DNA of 5,513 nt from Schlegelella_A sp038234975 (GCA_038234975.1 JBBSUK010000182.1:1-5513), one strand, 5' to 3'; shown: positions 1-5,513, numbered from the stretch's first letter. The notes: generated by a model from the sequence alone, not told the origin. Translations and numbers: made by a program.

Positions 1-1401
1 CGCCGGTACGAGCTTGGCGATCGAGTCGACGTAGCCGTAGCCCATGCCGAGCACGCGGCCGATGTCGCGCAGCGCAGCCTTCGCCGCCATCGTGCCGAAG
101 GTGGCGATCTGGCTCACCGCGTCGCGTCCGTACTTCTGCTTGACGTAATCGATGACGCGGTCGCGGTTGCCCTGGCAGAAGTCGATGTCGAAGTCGGGCA
201 TCGACACCCGCTCCGGGTTGAGGAAGCGCTCGAACAGCAGGTTGTAGCGAAGTGGATCGAGGCCGGTGATGCCGAGCGAGTAGGCGACGAGCGAGCCGGC
301 GCCCGAGCCGCGTCCGGGGCCGACCGGACAGCCGTTGGCCTGCGCCCAGTTGATGAAGTCGGCGACGATGAGGAAGTAGCCCGGGAAGCCCATCGCCAGG
401 ATGGTGTCGACCTCGAACGAGAGCCGGCTGGCGTAGCGCGCGCGCTCGCGGTCTCGCTGCGGCGGATCGGGGTAGAGCTGGGCCAGGCGCTTCTCGAGGC
501 CGGCCTCGGCGGCGCGGCGAAAGTAGCTCGCCATCGGGATCGGCGCGCCGTCCTCGAGCGGCGTGGCGAAGTCGGGCAGCTGCGGCTTGCCGAGGACGAG
601 CTCGAGGCTGCAGCGCCGGGCGATGGCGACGCTGTTGGCGAGCGCGCTCGGCAGGTCGGCGAAGCGGCGCTCCATCTCGGCCTGTGACGTGAGGTACTGG
701 TCGCGGTTGAAGCGGCGCACCCGCTTCGCGTTGCCGAGCATCTCGCCCTCGGCGACACAGACGCGCGCGTCGTGCGCCTCGAAGTCGTCGGCGGCGAGGA
801 ACTGCACGCCGTGCGTCGCGACGACGGGCAGCCGCATCGCCGATGCGAGCTCGACGGCGCCGCGCAGCTGCGCCTCGCAACCCGGCAGGCCGTTGCGCTG
901 CACCTCGAGGTAGATCCGGTCGCCGAACACGCCGCGGTAGCGTTCGGCAAAGGCGCGGGCGCGCGCTGCGTCGCCGGCGACGAGCGCCTGTCCGAGCGCC
1001 CCGTGCTGCGCACCGGAGAGCAGCAGCAGGCCGTCGTGGCGTTCGGCGAGCCACTCCCATTTCACCTGGGCGTGGCCGCGATCCGCGTTCTCGACCCAGC
1101 CGCGCGAGAGCAGCGCGCACAGGTTCAGGTAGCCGGTGCGGTTCTGCGCCAGCACGAGGACCCGGTTGGCGTGGGGGTCGCCGGGCTCGCTGTCGAGCGT
1201 CAGCTCGCAGCCCACGATCGGCTTGACGCCGGCGGCGCGGGCCGCGCTGTAGAACTTGACGGCACCGAACAGGTTGCCGAGATCGGTGACGGCGAGCGCC
1301 ACCTGGCCGTCGGCGGCCGCGGCGGCCACGGCGGCGTCGATGCGCAGCGTGCCGTCGACGACCGAATACTCGGTGTGCACGCGCAGATGGACGAAGGGCA
1401 T
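1..1401 (-). CDS. dnaE: DNA polymerase III subunit alpha, N-terminal 467 residues (3' part beyond left edge)
   Basis: This is the catalytic subunit of the replicative DNA polymerase III; the family is usually about 1,150-1,180 residues, so some 40% is present. The reading frame is open to base 1. The N-terminus reads MPFVHLRVHTEYSVVDG, the family's PHP-domain start (H5, H9). The PHP domain runs to about residue 280, and its TD-x-GNL loop has Leu41 where active PHP domains have His (E. coli has Phe44), so PHP nuclease activity is probably lost, as is usual in proteobacteria. The palm begins about residue 285. It has GPGRGSGAGSLVAY at 361-374 and PDFDIDF at 402-408, with D405 and D407 matching the catalytic pair D401/D403 of E. 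coli; the third catalytic Asp lies beyond the edge. The ATG at 1401 was chosen because it starts exactly at the conserved N-terminus. It has no clear Shine-Dalgarno sequence. An ATG 7 bases upstream is out of frame. The gene is divergent from egtB. Confidence 0.97.
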   Translation of the reverse strand, partial: MPFVHLRVHTEYSVVDGTLRIDAAVAAAAADGQVALAVTDLGNLFGAVKFYSAARAAGVKPIVGCELTLDSEPGDPHANRVLVLAQNRTGYLNLCALLSRGWVENADRGHAQVKWEWLAERHDGLLLLSGAQHGALGQALVAGDAARARAFAERYRGVFGDRIYLEVQRNGLPGCEAQLRGAVELASAMRLPVVATHGVQFLAADDFEAHDARVCVAEGEMLGNAKRVRRFNRDQYLTSQAEMERRFADLPSALANSVAIARRCSLELVLGKPQLPDFATPLEDGAPIPMASYFRRAAEAGLEKRLAQLYPDPPQRDRERARYASRLSFEVDTILAMGFPGYFLIVADFINWAQANGCPVGPGRGSGAGSLVAYSLGITGLDPLRYNLLFERFLNPERVSMPDFDIDFCQGNRDRVIDYVKQKYGRDAVSQIATFGTMAAKAALRDIGRVLGMGYGYVDSIAKLVPA

Positions 1402-1479
1402 CCGGCATTCTAGGAAGCCGACGCGGGCGCCCCGCTTGCCAGATGCCACGACATCCGGAGACACGAAGAGAATTCAGTC
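1402..1479. promoter_or_regulatory. Divergent dnaE/egtB promoter region
   Basis: This 78-base spacer separates two divergent start codons and must hold, or lie next to, the promoters of both genes unless these begin inside the coding sequences. Toward dnaE, the minus strand carries TAGAAT (1412-1407), a 5/6 match to a sigma-70 -10 box, only 5 bases before the ATG and without a good -35 box. A small imperfect dyad, CGGC-a-TTC-tag-GAA-GCCG (1403-1420), overlaps it. Toward egtB, a purine stretch GAAGAG (1465-1470), 9 bases before the ATG, may serve as a weak ribosome binding site. No convincing -35/-10 pair was found for egtB. Confidence 0.4.
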
Positions 1480-2799
1480 ATGATCCGATCGAACCCCCGC
1501 CCCTGGGATGCGGCGCCGGCCCGACCGGCGTCGGCCGCCGCCACGCGCTTCGCCGGCGTGCGCGGGCGCAGCGTGGCGCTGGCCGCGCCGCTCTCGGCCG
1601 AGGACTGCCAGGTGCAGTCGATGGCCGATGCCAGCCCCGTCAAGTGGCACCTGGCACACATCACGTGGTTCTTCGAGACCTTCATCCTCGAGCGGTTCGA
1701 GACCGATTTCCGGCCGTTCGACCCGGCGTTCCGCGTGCTGTTCAACAGCTACTACGAAGGCGTCGGCGACCGCCATCCGCGGCCGCAGCGTGGCCTCGTC
1801 TCGAGGCCGACGCTCGCCGAGGTGCTGCGCTACCGCGAGGACGTCGACCGGCGCATCGCCGCGCTGCTCGAAGACCCGCCCGAAGCCGACGCAGCCGAGA
1901 TCGCCGCGCTCGTCGAGCTGGGCCTGCACCACGAGCAGCAGCACCAGGAGCTGATCCTCACCGACGTGAAGCACGCGCTGTCGCACAACCCGGTGGCACC
2001 GGCCTATGCACGCCGCTGGCCGATGGCGCCCGTCAAGCCGACGCCGGTGCGCTGGTTCGCCTGGCCCGAGCAGCTGGCCGAGATCGGCCACGACCCGGCT
2101 CGCGACGGCGCCTTCTGCTTCGACAACGAAACACCGCGCCATCGCGTTTTCGCGCGGGCCTTCGAACTCGCGTCGCGTCCGGCGACCCACGGCGACTGGC
2201 TCGCCTTCATGGACGACGGCGGCTACCGCCGACCGGAGCTGTGGGTGTCGATGGGCTGGGACTGGGTTCAGGCGGCCGGCCGCGAAGCGCCGCTCTACTG
2301 GCGACGCGAGTCCGCGGGCGGCGGCGACTGGACGACGCACACGCTGCAAGGGCGGGTCGCCATCGACGACCACACGCCCGCGTGCCACCTCAGCTGGTTC
2401 GAGGCCGACGCATTCGCGCGCTGGTCCGGGGCGCGCCTGCCGACCGAGGCCGAGTGGGAGATCGCGGCGCGCGATGCAGCCGGCCCGCCGGCCGGCAACT
2501 TCGCCGATCGGGGTGCGTTTCACCCGCTGCCCCAGACGGCTCCCGCAGGCCTCGGCCCGGTTCAGATGTGGGGCGACGTGTGGGAGTGGACCGGCTCGGC
2601 CTACCTGCCGTACCCGGGTTTTGCGCCGCTGCCCGGCGCCGTCGGCGAGTACAACGGCAAGTTCATGTGCAACCAGTTCGTGCTGCGCGGCGGCTCGTGC
2701 GCCACGCCGCATGGCCATACGCGTGCGAGCTACCGCAACTTCTTCCCGCCGGAAGCGCAATGGCAGTTTTCGGGCGTGCGGCTGGCCAGAGACGCCTGA
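1480..2799 (+). CDS. egtB: EgtB-type non-heme iron sulfoxide synthase (ergothioneine, or possibly selenoneine, biosynthesis)
   Basis: EgtB enzymes use Fe(II) and O2 to join hercynine (trimethylhistidine) to cysteine or gamma-glutamylcysteine, making the sulfoxide precursor of ergothioneine in the cytoplasm. The 439-residue protein has a complete DinB-like N-terminal domain (about 24-175). It carries KWHLAH with H60 and HHEQQHQE with H151 and H155, the expected three-histidine iron site of EgtB. The C-terminal FGE-sulfatase/formylglycine-enzyme-like domain (about 205-437) has LSWFEADAFARWSGARLPTEAEWE-type sequence at 304-327, WGDVWEWTGS at 364-373 and LRGGSCATPHGHTRASYRNF at 402-421. FNSYY (88-92) places adjacent tyrosines Y91/Y92 as in EgtB of Chloracidobacterium, where they are catalytic. 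The first 23 or so residues are poorly conserved, so the true start could be slightly downstream. No egtD (histidine methyltransferase) is adjacent, although egtB and egtD often neighbour each other. The related selenoneine synthase SenA cannot be excluded; senB and senC are also not seen. The gene converges on doxX with a 4-base gap. Confidence 0.92.
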   Translation: MIRSNPRPWDAAPARPASAAATRFAGVRGRSVALAAPLSAEDCQVQSMADASPVKWHLAHITWFFETFILERFETDFRPFDPAFRVLFNSYYEGVGDRHPRPQRGLVSRPTLAEVLRYREDVDRRIAALLEDPPEADAAEIAALVELGLHHEQQHQELILTDVKHALSHNPVAPAYARRWPMAPVKPTPVRWFAWPEQLAEIGHDPARDGAFCFDNETPRHRVFARAFELASRPATHGDWLAFMDDGGYRRPELWVSMGWDWVQAAGREAPLYWRRESAGGGDWTTHTLQGRVAIDDHTPACHLSWFEADAFARWSGARLPTEAEWEIAARDAAGPPAGNFADRGAFHPLPQTAPAGLGPVQMWGDVWEWTGSAYLPYPGFAPLPGAVGEYNGKFMCNQFVLRGGSCATPHGHTRASYRNFFPPEAQWQFSGVRLARDA

Positions 2800-2803
2800 C
2801 CCG

Positions 2804-3214
2804 CTAGGCGCGGCGCTTCGCGTCGACGCTGTACGCGCCCGGCCCGAAGACCGCGAGCAGCAGGGCACCGCCGGCGATCGAGATGTTCTTCATGAAGTTG
2901 ATGTACTGGGGCATGCGCTGCGCATCGGGCACGGCCCAGAAGTTGTGGAAGACGAAGGCGGCGACTAGGCAGAACAGCGCGATCACCAGTGCCGCCGGGC
3001 GGGTCAGAAAGCCGAACACGATCAGCAGCCCGCCGCCGAGCTCGATCAGAATCGCCAGCGCCGCGAACACCGCCGGTGCCGGCATCCCCTTCGACGCGAT
3101 GTAGCCCATCGTCCCCTCGAAGCCGCCGATCTTGTTGAACCCCGACAGGACGAAGATCAGCGCCAGCATGATGCGACCGACGAGGGCGGTGGTGTTCTGG
3201 AGCGCGGGCGACAT
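2804..3214 (-). CDS. DoxX family inner-membrane protein, YqjF-like
   Basis: This is a small integral membrane protein of the DoxX family, 136 residues, the usual size. Four hydrophobic segments are visible at about 10-27, 47-69, 72-92 and 110-128. The sequence runs closely alongside E. coli YqjF: LSGFNKIGGFEGT (23-35), IELGGGLLIVFGFLTR (57-72), and FMKNISIAGGALLLAVFGPG (107-126) followed by AYSVD. The biochemical role of YqjF-type proteins is not settled; in E. coli the gene is induced by products of nitroaromatics such as 2,4-dinitrotoluene through the LysR regulator YhaJ. The neighbouring divergent LysR gene here resembles YhaJ, which supports the same regulatory link. The ATG at 3214 is preceded by AGGA (minus strand, 3224-3221) with a 6-base spacer, the best ribosome binding site in the window. 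The stop codon lies 4 bases from the egtB stop, leaving no room for a dedicated terminator between them. Confidence 0.93.
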   Translation of the reverse strand: MSPALQNTTALVGRIMLALIFVLSGFNKIGGFEGTMGYIASKGMPAPAVFAALAILIELGGGLLIVFGFLTRPAALVIALFCLVAAFVFHNFWAVPDAQRMPQYINFMKNISIAGGALLLAVFGPGAYSVDAKRRA

Positions 3215-3275
3215 GGCGTGTCCTGGGCAGTGAAAGGTGCCGGACTGTAGTCAACCCGGACACCGGACTCGCCGC

Positions 3276-3291
3276 AGGCCGTTGACGGCCT
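3276..3291. repeat. Perfect inverted repeat AGGCCGT-N2-ACGGCCT
   Basis: This 16-base dyad has 7-base arms with a TG centre, directly next to the larger operator-like dyad. It could be a second regulator half-site region or a short hairpin (6-base stem, TTGA loop). GC-rich palindromes of this length can arise by chance in this base composition, so the assignment is tentative. Confidence 0.4.
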
Positions 3292-3310
3292 CGTTCAAAT
3301 AACATGAACG
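3292..3310. promoter_or_regulatory. Candidate LysR-type operator, CGTTCA-N7-TGAACG
   Basis: A perfect 19-base dyad with 6-base arms and an AT-rich 7-base centre (AATAACA) stands out in very GC-rich DNA. Inside it, T3295 and A3307 form the T-N11-A core that defines LysR-type regulator boxes. It lies between the divergent doxX and lysR genes and ends one base before the lysR ATG. It also covers a -10-like hexamer TAACAT (3300-3305). Binding there would be expected to repress lysR while activating doxX. The dyad is seen directly; its use by this regulator is inferred. Confidence 0.65.
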
Positions 3311-3311
3311 A

Positions 3312-4322
3312 ATGGCCCTCGGACCGCGCAGCGCCCTGACCCCCGACGCCCTGGCGATGATCGAGGCGATTGCCCGTACCGGCAGCTTCGCCGCCGCGGC
3401 GCGTGAACTCGGCAAGGTGCCGTCTGCGGTGACCTACGGCGTGCGCCAGCTCGAGGACGCCCTCGACGTCCTCCTGTTCGACCGGAAGTCGCGGCAGGCC
3501 AGGATCACCGCCGCCGGCCTCGAGCTGCTCGACGAGGGGCACCGGCTGCTCGAGCAGATGGACGCCGTCGCGAACCGGGTGCGCCGCGTCGCCACGGGCT
3601 GGGAGACGCAGCTGTCGATCGTCTGCGACGACGTCATCTCGACGGCGACGATGCTCGAGCTGTGCGAGTCGTTCTATGCCGGCGACGACACGACGGGCGG
3701 CCCTCCGGCGACGCGCCTGCGGCTGCGCACCGGCGTGCTCACGGGAACCTGGGAAGCGCTGGTGAGCGGGCGCGCCGACCTCGCCATCGGCGTGACGCCG
3801 CGCGACGCGCAGGCCGACGTGACGATCCGCGACCTCGGGCCGATCGCCTTCGTCTTCGCGGTCGCTCCGCACCACCCGCTCGCGCGGGCGACCGAGCCGA
3901 TCGCCGACGCCGAGATCGTTCGCCACCGCGCCATCGCCGTCGCTGACTCGGCCGAGCGGCTGGCGCCGATGACGGTGCACCTGCTGCCCGGCCAGGACGT
4001 GCTGACCGTCGCCGACATGCGATCCAAGATCGAGGCGCACGTGCGCGGGCTCGGCTGCGGCTTCCTGCCCGAGCCGATGGCCCGCGCCTGCATCGCCGAC
4101 GGTCGCCTCGTCGCCCGGGCGGTGCAGCGGCAACGCCCGCAGTCGCGGCTCGGCTACGCCTGGCGGGCGCCATCGGCGCCGGGATCATCGCGACAGTTGC
4201 CGCTGGGCCTGGGCCTGCGCTGGTGGCTGCAACGGCTCGACAGCGCGCCGACCCGGGTGGCGCTGATCGAACGGCACCGCGACGACGCGGCATCGACGCT
4301 TCGTCCGGCGTCGAGCACCTGA
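3312..4322 (+). CDS. LysR family transcriptional regulator, YhaJ-like
   Basis: This is a cytoplasmic DNA-binding regulator of 336 residues. The winged helix-turn-helix covers about 8-66 (MIEAIARTGSFAAAARELGK, 16-35, then VPSAVTYGVRQLED, 36-49). A linker helix is followed by the ligand-sensing domain from about 98 (GWETQLSIV at 96-104, GTWEALVSGRADLAIG at 145-160, HRAIAVADSAERLAP at 205-219, GLGCGFLPEPMA at 246-257). Each of these blocks resembles E. coli YhaJ, including RALT near the start and the GWET-L-IV junction. YhaJ senses aromatic/quinone-type metabolites and activates yqjF, whose homologue lies divergently here. The likely role is therefore control of the neighbouring doxX gene plus autorepression. 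The protein is nearly 40 residues longer than YhaJ (298), mostly as a C-terminal tail after about residue 308. The ATG at 3312 fits the family N-terminus but has no Shine-Dalgarno sequence. gluQRS follows after 16 bases. Confidence 0.95.
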   Translation: MALGPRSALTPDALAMIEAIARTGSFAAAARELGKVPSAVTYGVRQLEDALDVLLFDRKSRQARITAAGLELLDEGHRLLEQMDAVANRVRRVATGWETQLSIVCDDVISTATMLELCESFYAGDDTTGGPPATRLRLRTGVLTGTWEALVSGRADLAIGVTPRDAQADVTIRDLGPIAFVFAVAPHHPLARATEPIADAEIVRHRAIAVADSAERLAPMTVHLLPGQDVLTVADMRSKIEAHVRGLGCGFLPEPMARACIADGRLVARAVQRQRPQSRLGYAWRAPSAPGSSRQLPLGLGLRWWLQRLDSAPTRVALIERHRDDAASTLRPASST

Positions 4323-4338
4323 CCGCCGCCCGCAGCGC

Positions 4339-5286
4339 ATGGCGCACCACGCAGGCGAAGCAGCGCCGGCCGTCGTCGGCCGCTTCGCGCCGACGCCATC
4401 CGGCCCGCTGCACGCCGGCTCGCTCGTCGCCGCGCTCGCTTCCTGGCTCGACGTGCGCGCGTGCGGCGGGCGCTGGCTGGTGCGCATCGAAGACCTCGAC
4501 ACGCCGCGCAACGCGCCCGGCGCAGTCGAGGCCATCCTCGGCCAGCTCGCCCGCTGCGGCCTCGTCGCCGACGCCGCACCGGCGTTGCAGTCGACGCGTG
4601 TCGCCCGCTACCGCGCCGCGCTCGACACCCTGCTCGCCGTCGGCGATGCTTACCGGTGCGGCTGCACGCGCCGAGACCTCGCCTGCGCCGCCGTCGTCGA
4701 CGACGACCGGCCAGGCGCCATGCCGCAACGCGGGCGCGAGCGCGTCTACCCCGGCACCTGTCGCGACGGCCTGCACGGCAAGCCGGCGCGATCGGTGCGC
4801 CTGCGCGTCAACGCCCGCATGCCCGTCGCCTGGCACGACCGCCGGCTCGGCGGGCAATCGCAGGACGTGGCCGCCGAGGTCGGCGACTTCGTGCTCGAGC
4901 GTGCCGACGGGGTGATCGCCTACCAGCTCGCCGTCGTCGTCGACGACATCGCCGACGGCATCACCGACGTCGTTCGGGGCGAGGACCTGGCGAGCAACAC
5001 CGCACGCCAGATCCTCCTGCAGGGCAGGCTCGGGGTGTCGACGCCGCGCTACCTTCACGTGCCGCTCGTCGTCGGCGCCGACGGCGAGAAGCTGTCGAAG
5101 CAGAACGGAGCCGAGGCGGTGGAAACCGGTACGCCGGCCGCCGCGCTCGCGGCCACGCAGGCCGCCGGCAGCGCGCTCGGCATCCACGTGCGGGCCGGCA
5201 ACCTGCCCGACTGGCTCGCACAGGCGACGCTGGCATGGCGTGATCTCTGGCCGATGCCGCGCCCGATGGCGATGTCTGCGACCTGA
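4339..5286 (+). CDS. gluQRS: Glutamyl-Q tRNA(Asp) synthetase
   Basis: GluQRS activates glutamate with ATP and attaches it to the queuosine base at position 34 of tRNA(Asp); it is a short paralogue of glutamyl-tRNA synthetase that lacks the anticodon-binding domain. The 315-residue length is close to the family's usual 290-310. GRFAPTPSGPLHAGSLVAAL (14-33) holds the class I HIGH-type signature as HAGS (25-28), and RIEDLDTPR (49-57) follows as in GluRS-like enzymes. The zinc site is complete: C107-x-C109, then Y137 and C141 in YPGTCR. GVIAYQLAVVVDDIADGITD (191-210) and VVRGEDL (211-217) mark the catalytic core, and KLSKQ (251-255) is the KMSKS-type loop. The ATG at 4339 fits the conserved N-terminus with about 13 extra residues; no clear Shine-Dalgarno sequence is present. 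The 16-base gap after lysR suggests read-through or co-transcription. The two functions are not obviously related. Confidence 0.95.
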   Translation: MAHHAGEAAPAVVGRFAPTPSGPLHAGSLVAALASWLDVRACGGRWLVRIEDLDTPRNAPGAVEAILGQLARCGLVADAAPALQSTRVARYRAALDTLLAVGDAYRCGCTRRDLACAAVVDDDRPGAMPQRGRERVYPGTCRDGLHGKPARSVRLRVNARMPVAWHDRRLGGQSQDVAAEVGDFVLERADGVIAYQLAVVVDDIADGITDVVRGEDLASNTARQILLQGRLGVSTPRYLHVPLVVGADGEKLSKQNGAEAVETGTPAAALAATQAAGSALGIHVRAGNLPDWLAQATLAWRDLWPMPRPMAMSAT

Positions 5287-5319
5287 CGCACTGGCATCAT
5301 TGGCCGCCCCAGACCCTGC

Positions 5320-5334
5320 GGCGCGATCCGCGCC
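5320..5334 (+). other. Short GC-rich hairpin GGCGCG-ATC-CGCGCC
   Basis: A perfect 6-base stem with a 3-base loop lies in the 73-base spacer between gluQRS and the next gene. It has no following T run (acgggc comes next), so it is not a convincing intrinsic terminator; it might slow polymerase or be chance structure in GC-rich DNA. Nothing else was recognised in this spacer. Confidence 0.3.
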
Positions 5335-5359
5335 ACGGGCGCCCGCCGAGACCGCTCCC

Positions 5360-5513
5360 ATGCCGATCCGCTACGACATCGTCCACACGACGGGGTATCG
5401 CTACTCGCAGCCCGTGACCTTCGGCGAGCACCGCGTCATGTTCCGGCCGCGCGACAGCCACGACCTGCGCGTGCTCGCGACCGATCTCGACGTGAGCCCG
5501 GAGGCCGACATCC
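5360..5513 (+). CDS. Transglutaminase-like family protein, N-terminal 51 residues (continues past right edge)
   Basis: The frame starts MPIRYDIVHTTGYRYSQPVT and continues FGEHRVMFRPRDSHDLRVLA, then TDLDVSPEADI to the window edge. This is the N-terminal beta-sandwich region (Bacterial_transglut_N type) that precedes a transglutaminase/protease-like Cys-His-Asp domain in the family. The catalytic domain itself lies outside the window, so activity cannot be judged. Such proteins are putative cysteine peptidases or amidases, and their substrates are mostly unknown. The ATG at 5360 is chosen because the recognisable domain starts immediately; no strong ribosome binding site precedes it. It is transcribed in the same direction as lysR and gluQRS, 73 bases after the gluQRS stop, so it may have its own promoter. 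Confidence 0.87.
   Translation, partial: MPIRYDIVHTTGYRYSQPVTFGEHRVMFRPRDSHDLRVLATDLDVSPEADI

Larger units (their letters stand above)
3215..3311. promoter_or_regulatory. Divergent doxX/lysR control region
   Basis: This 97-base spacer separates the two divergent start codons. It holds two perfect dyads, annotated separately (3276-3291 and 3292-3310), and three copies of CCGGAC in the same orientation (3240-3245, 3256-3261, 3263-3268) that may be no more than base composition. No textbook -35/-10 pair is present toward doxX, as expected for an activator-dependent LysR-type target. The centre of the larger dyad is about 87 bases from the doxX start. If the regulator binds near -65, as LysR-type activators usually do, doxX transcription would begin about 20 bases before its ATG. 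Confidence 0.6.

Noticed and set aside
117..133. Possible loss of replication-editing function because the PHP domain of DnaE is degenerate at Leu41 (the loop itself is near base 1281)
   Set aside because: E. coli DnaE also has a substituted residue at the equivalent position (Phe44) and proofreading is supplied by the separate epsilon subunit, so this is normal for proteobacteria.
114..1413. Several 100-300 codon open frames on both strands inside dnaE
   Set aside because: They overlap the well-conserved dnaE frame and give low-complexity Arg/Ser/Ala-rich translations.
1436..1464. TTGCCA as a -35 box for egtB
   Set aside because: The hexamer 17 bases downstream is AGACAC, not a plausible -10 box.
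3249..3254. TTGACT on the minus strand as the -35 box of doxX
   Set aside because: It would place the transcription start only about 4 bases before the ATG, leaving out the good AGGA ribosome binding site, and no -10 box follows at 16-18 bases.
3304..3339. An 11-codon open frame (MNEWPSDRAAP) starting inside the operator dyad and overlapping the lysR start, as a leader peptide
   Set aside because: It has no ribosome binding site of its own, ends inside lysR, and its ATG exists because of the dyad arm; nothing supports its translation.
4692..4947. The palindrome GTCGTCGACGAC occurring twice inside gluQRS (4693-4704 and 4936-4947)
   Set aside because: Both copies encode Val-Val-Asp-Asp in the same frame and follow from GTC and GAC codon preference in GC-rich DNA.
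1474..5361. Very long open frames of about 460-540 codons on the minus strand opposite egtB, lysR and gluQRS
   Set aside because: They are antisense shadows. In such GC-rich DNA stop codons are rare in several frames, and their translations are Arg/Ala/Gly-rich with no recognisable family motifs, while the opposite strand encodes clear conserved proteins.
1..5513. Mobile element, phage, CRISPR, toxin-antitoxin or novel defence cluster
   Set aside because: No transposase, integrase, repeat array, small paired genes or atypical base composition was seen; all six genes belong to known families with housekeeping or common accessory roles.

Overview
The window is very GC-rich chromosomal DNA with GC-heavy third codon positions. 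It reads as a betaproteobacterium, most likely a member of the Burkholderiales (Rubrivivax/Leptothrix/Comamonadaceae-like). That placement rests on protein resemblance and base composition only and has not been tested by a search. No mobile element, CRISPR array, rRNA or tRNA was seen. Genes fill almost the whole window, and the longest gene-free stretch is 97 bases.

Layout from left to right. (1) Bases 1-1401, minus strand: the first 467 codons of dnaE, the DNA polymerase III alpha subunit, cut by the left edge. (2) A 78-base divergent spacer. (3) Bases 1480-2799, plus strand: an EgtB-type non-heme iron sulfoxide synthase of ergothioneine (or possibly selenoneine) biosynthesis, with no egtD beside it. 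(4) After only 4 bases, a convergent DoxX-family membrane protein at 2804-3214, minus strand. (5) A 97-base divergent control region with a perfect 19-base dyad that contains a LysR-type T-N11-A box. (6) Bases 3312-4322, plus strand: a LysR-type regulator. (7) Bases 4339-5286, plus strand: GluQRS, the glutamyl-queuosine tRNA(Asp) synthetase. (8) From 5360 to the right edge, plus strand: the N-terminus of a transglutaminase-like protein.

The genes do not form one pathway. The strongest functional unit is the divergent LysR/DoxX pair. Both proteins closely resemble Escherichia coli YhaJ and YqjF, where YhaJ activates yqjF in response to aromatic/quinone-type compounds. Here the two genes lie back to back around a candidate operator, whereas in E. 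coli they are not arranged this way. lysR and gluQRS are 16 bases apart and could be co-transcribed.

I did not find a previously undescribed multi-gene system. The points most worth checking are the LysR/DoxX control region, the orphan EgtB, and the possibility that both dnaE and lysR are translated from leaderless mRNAs.
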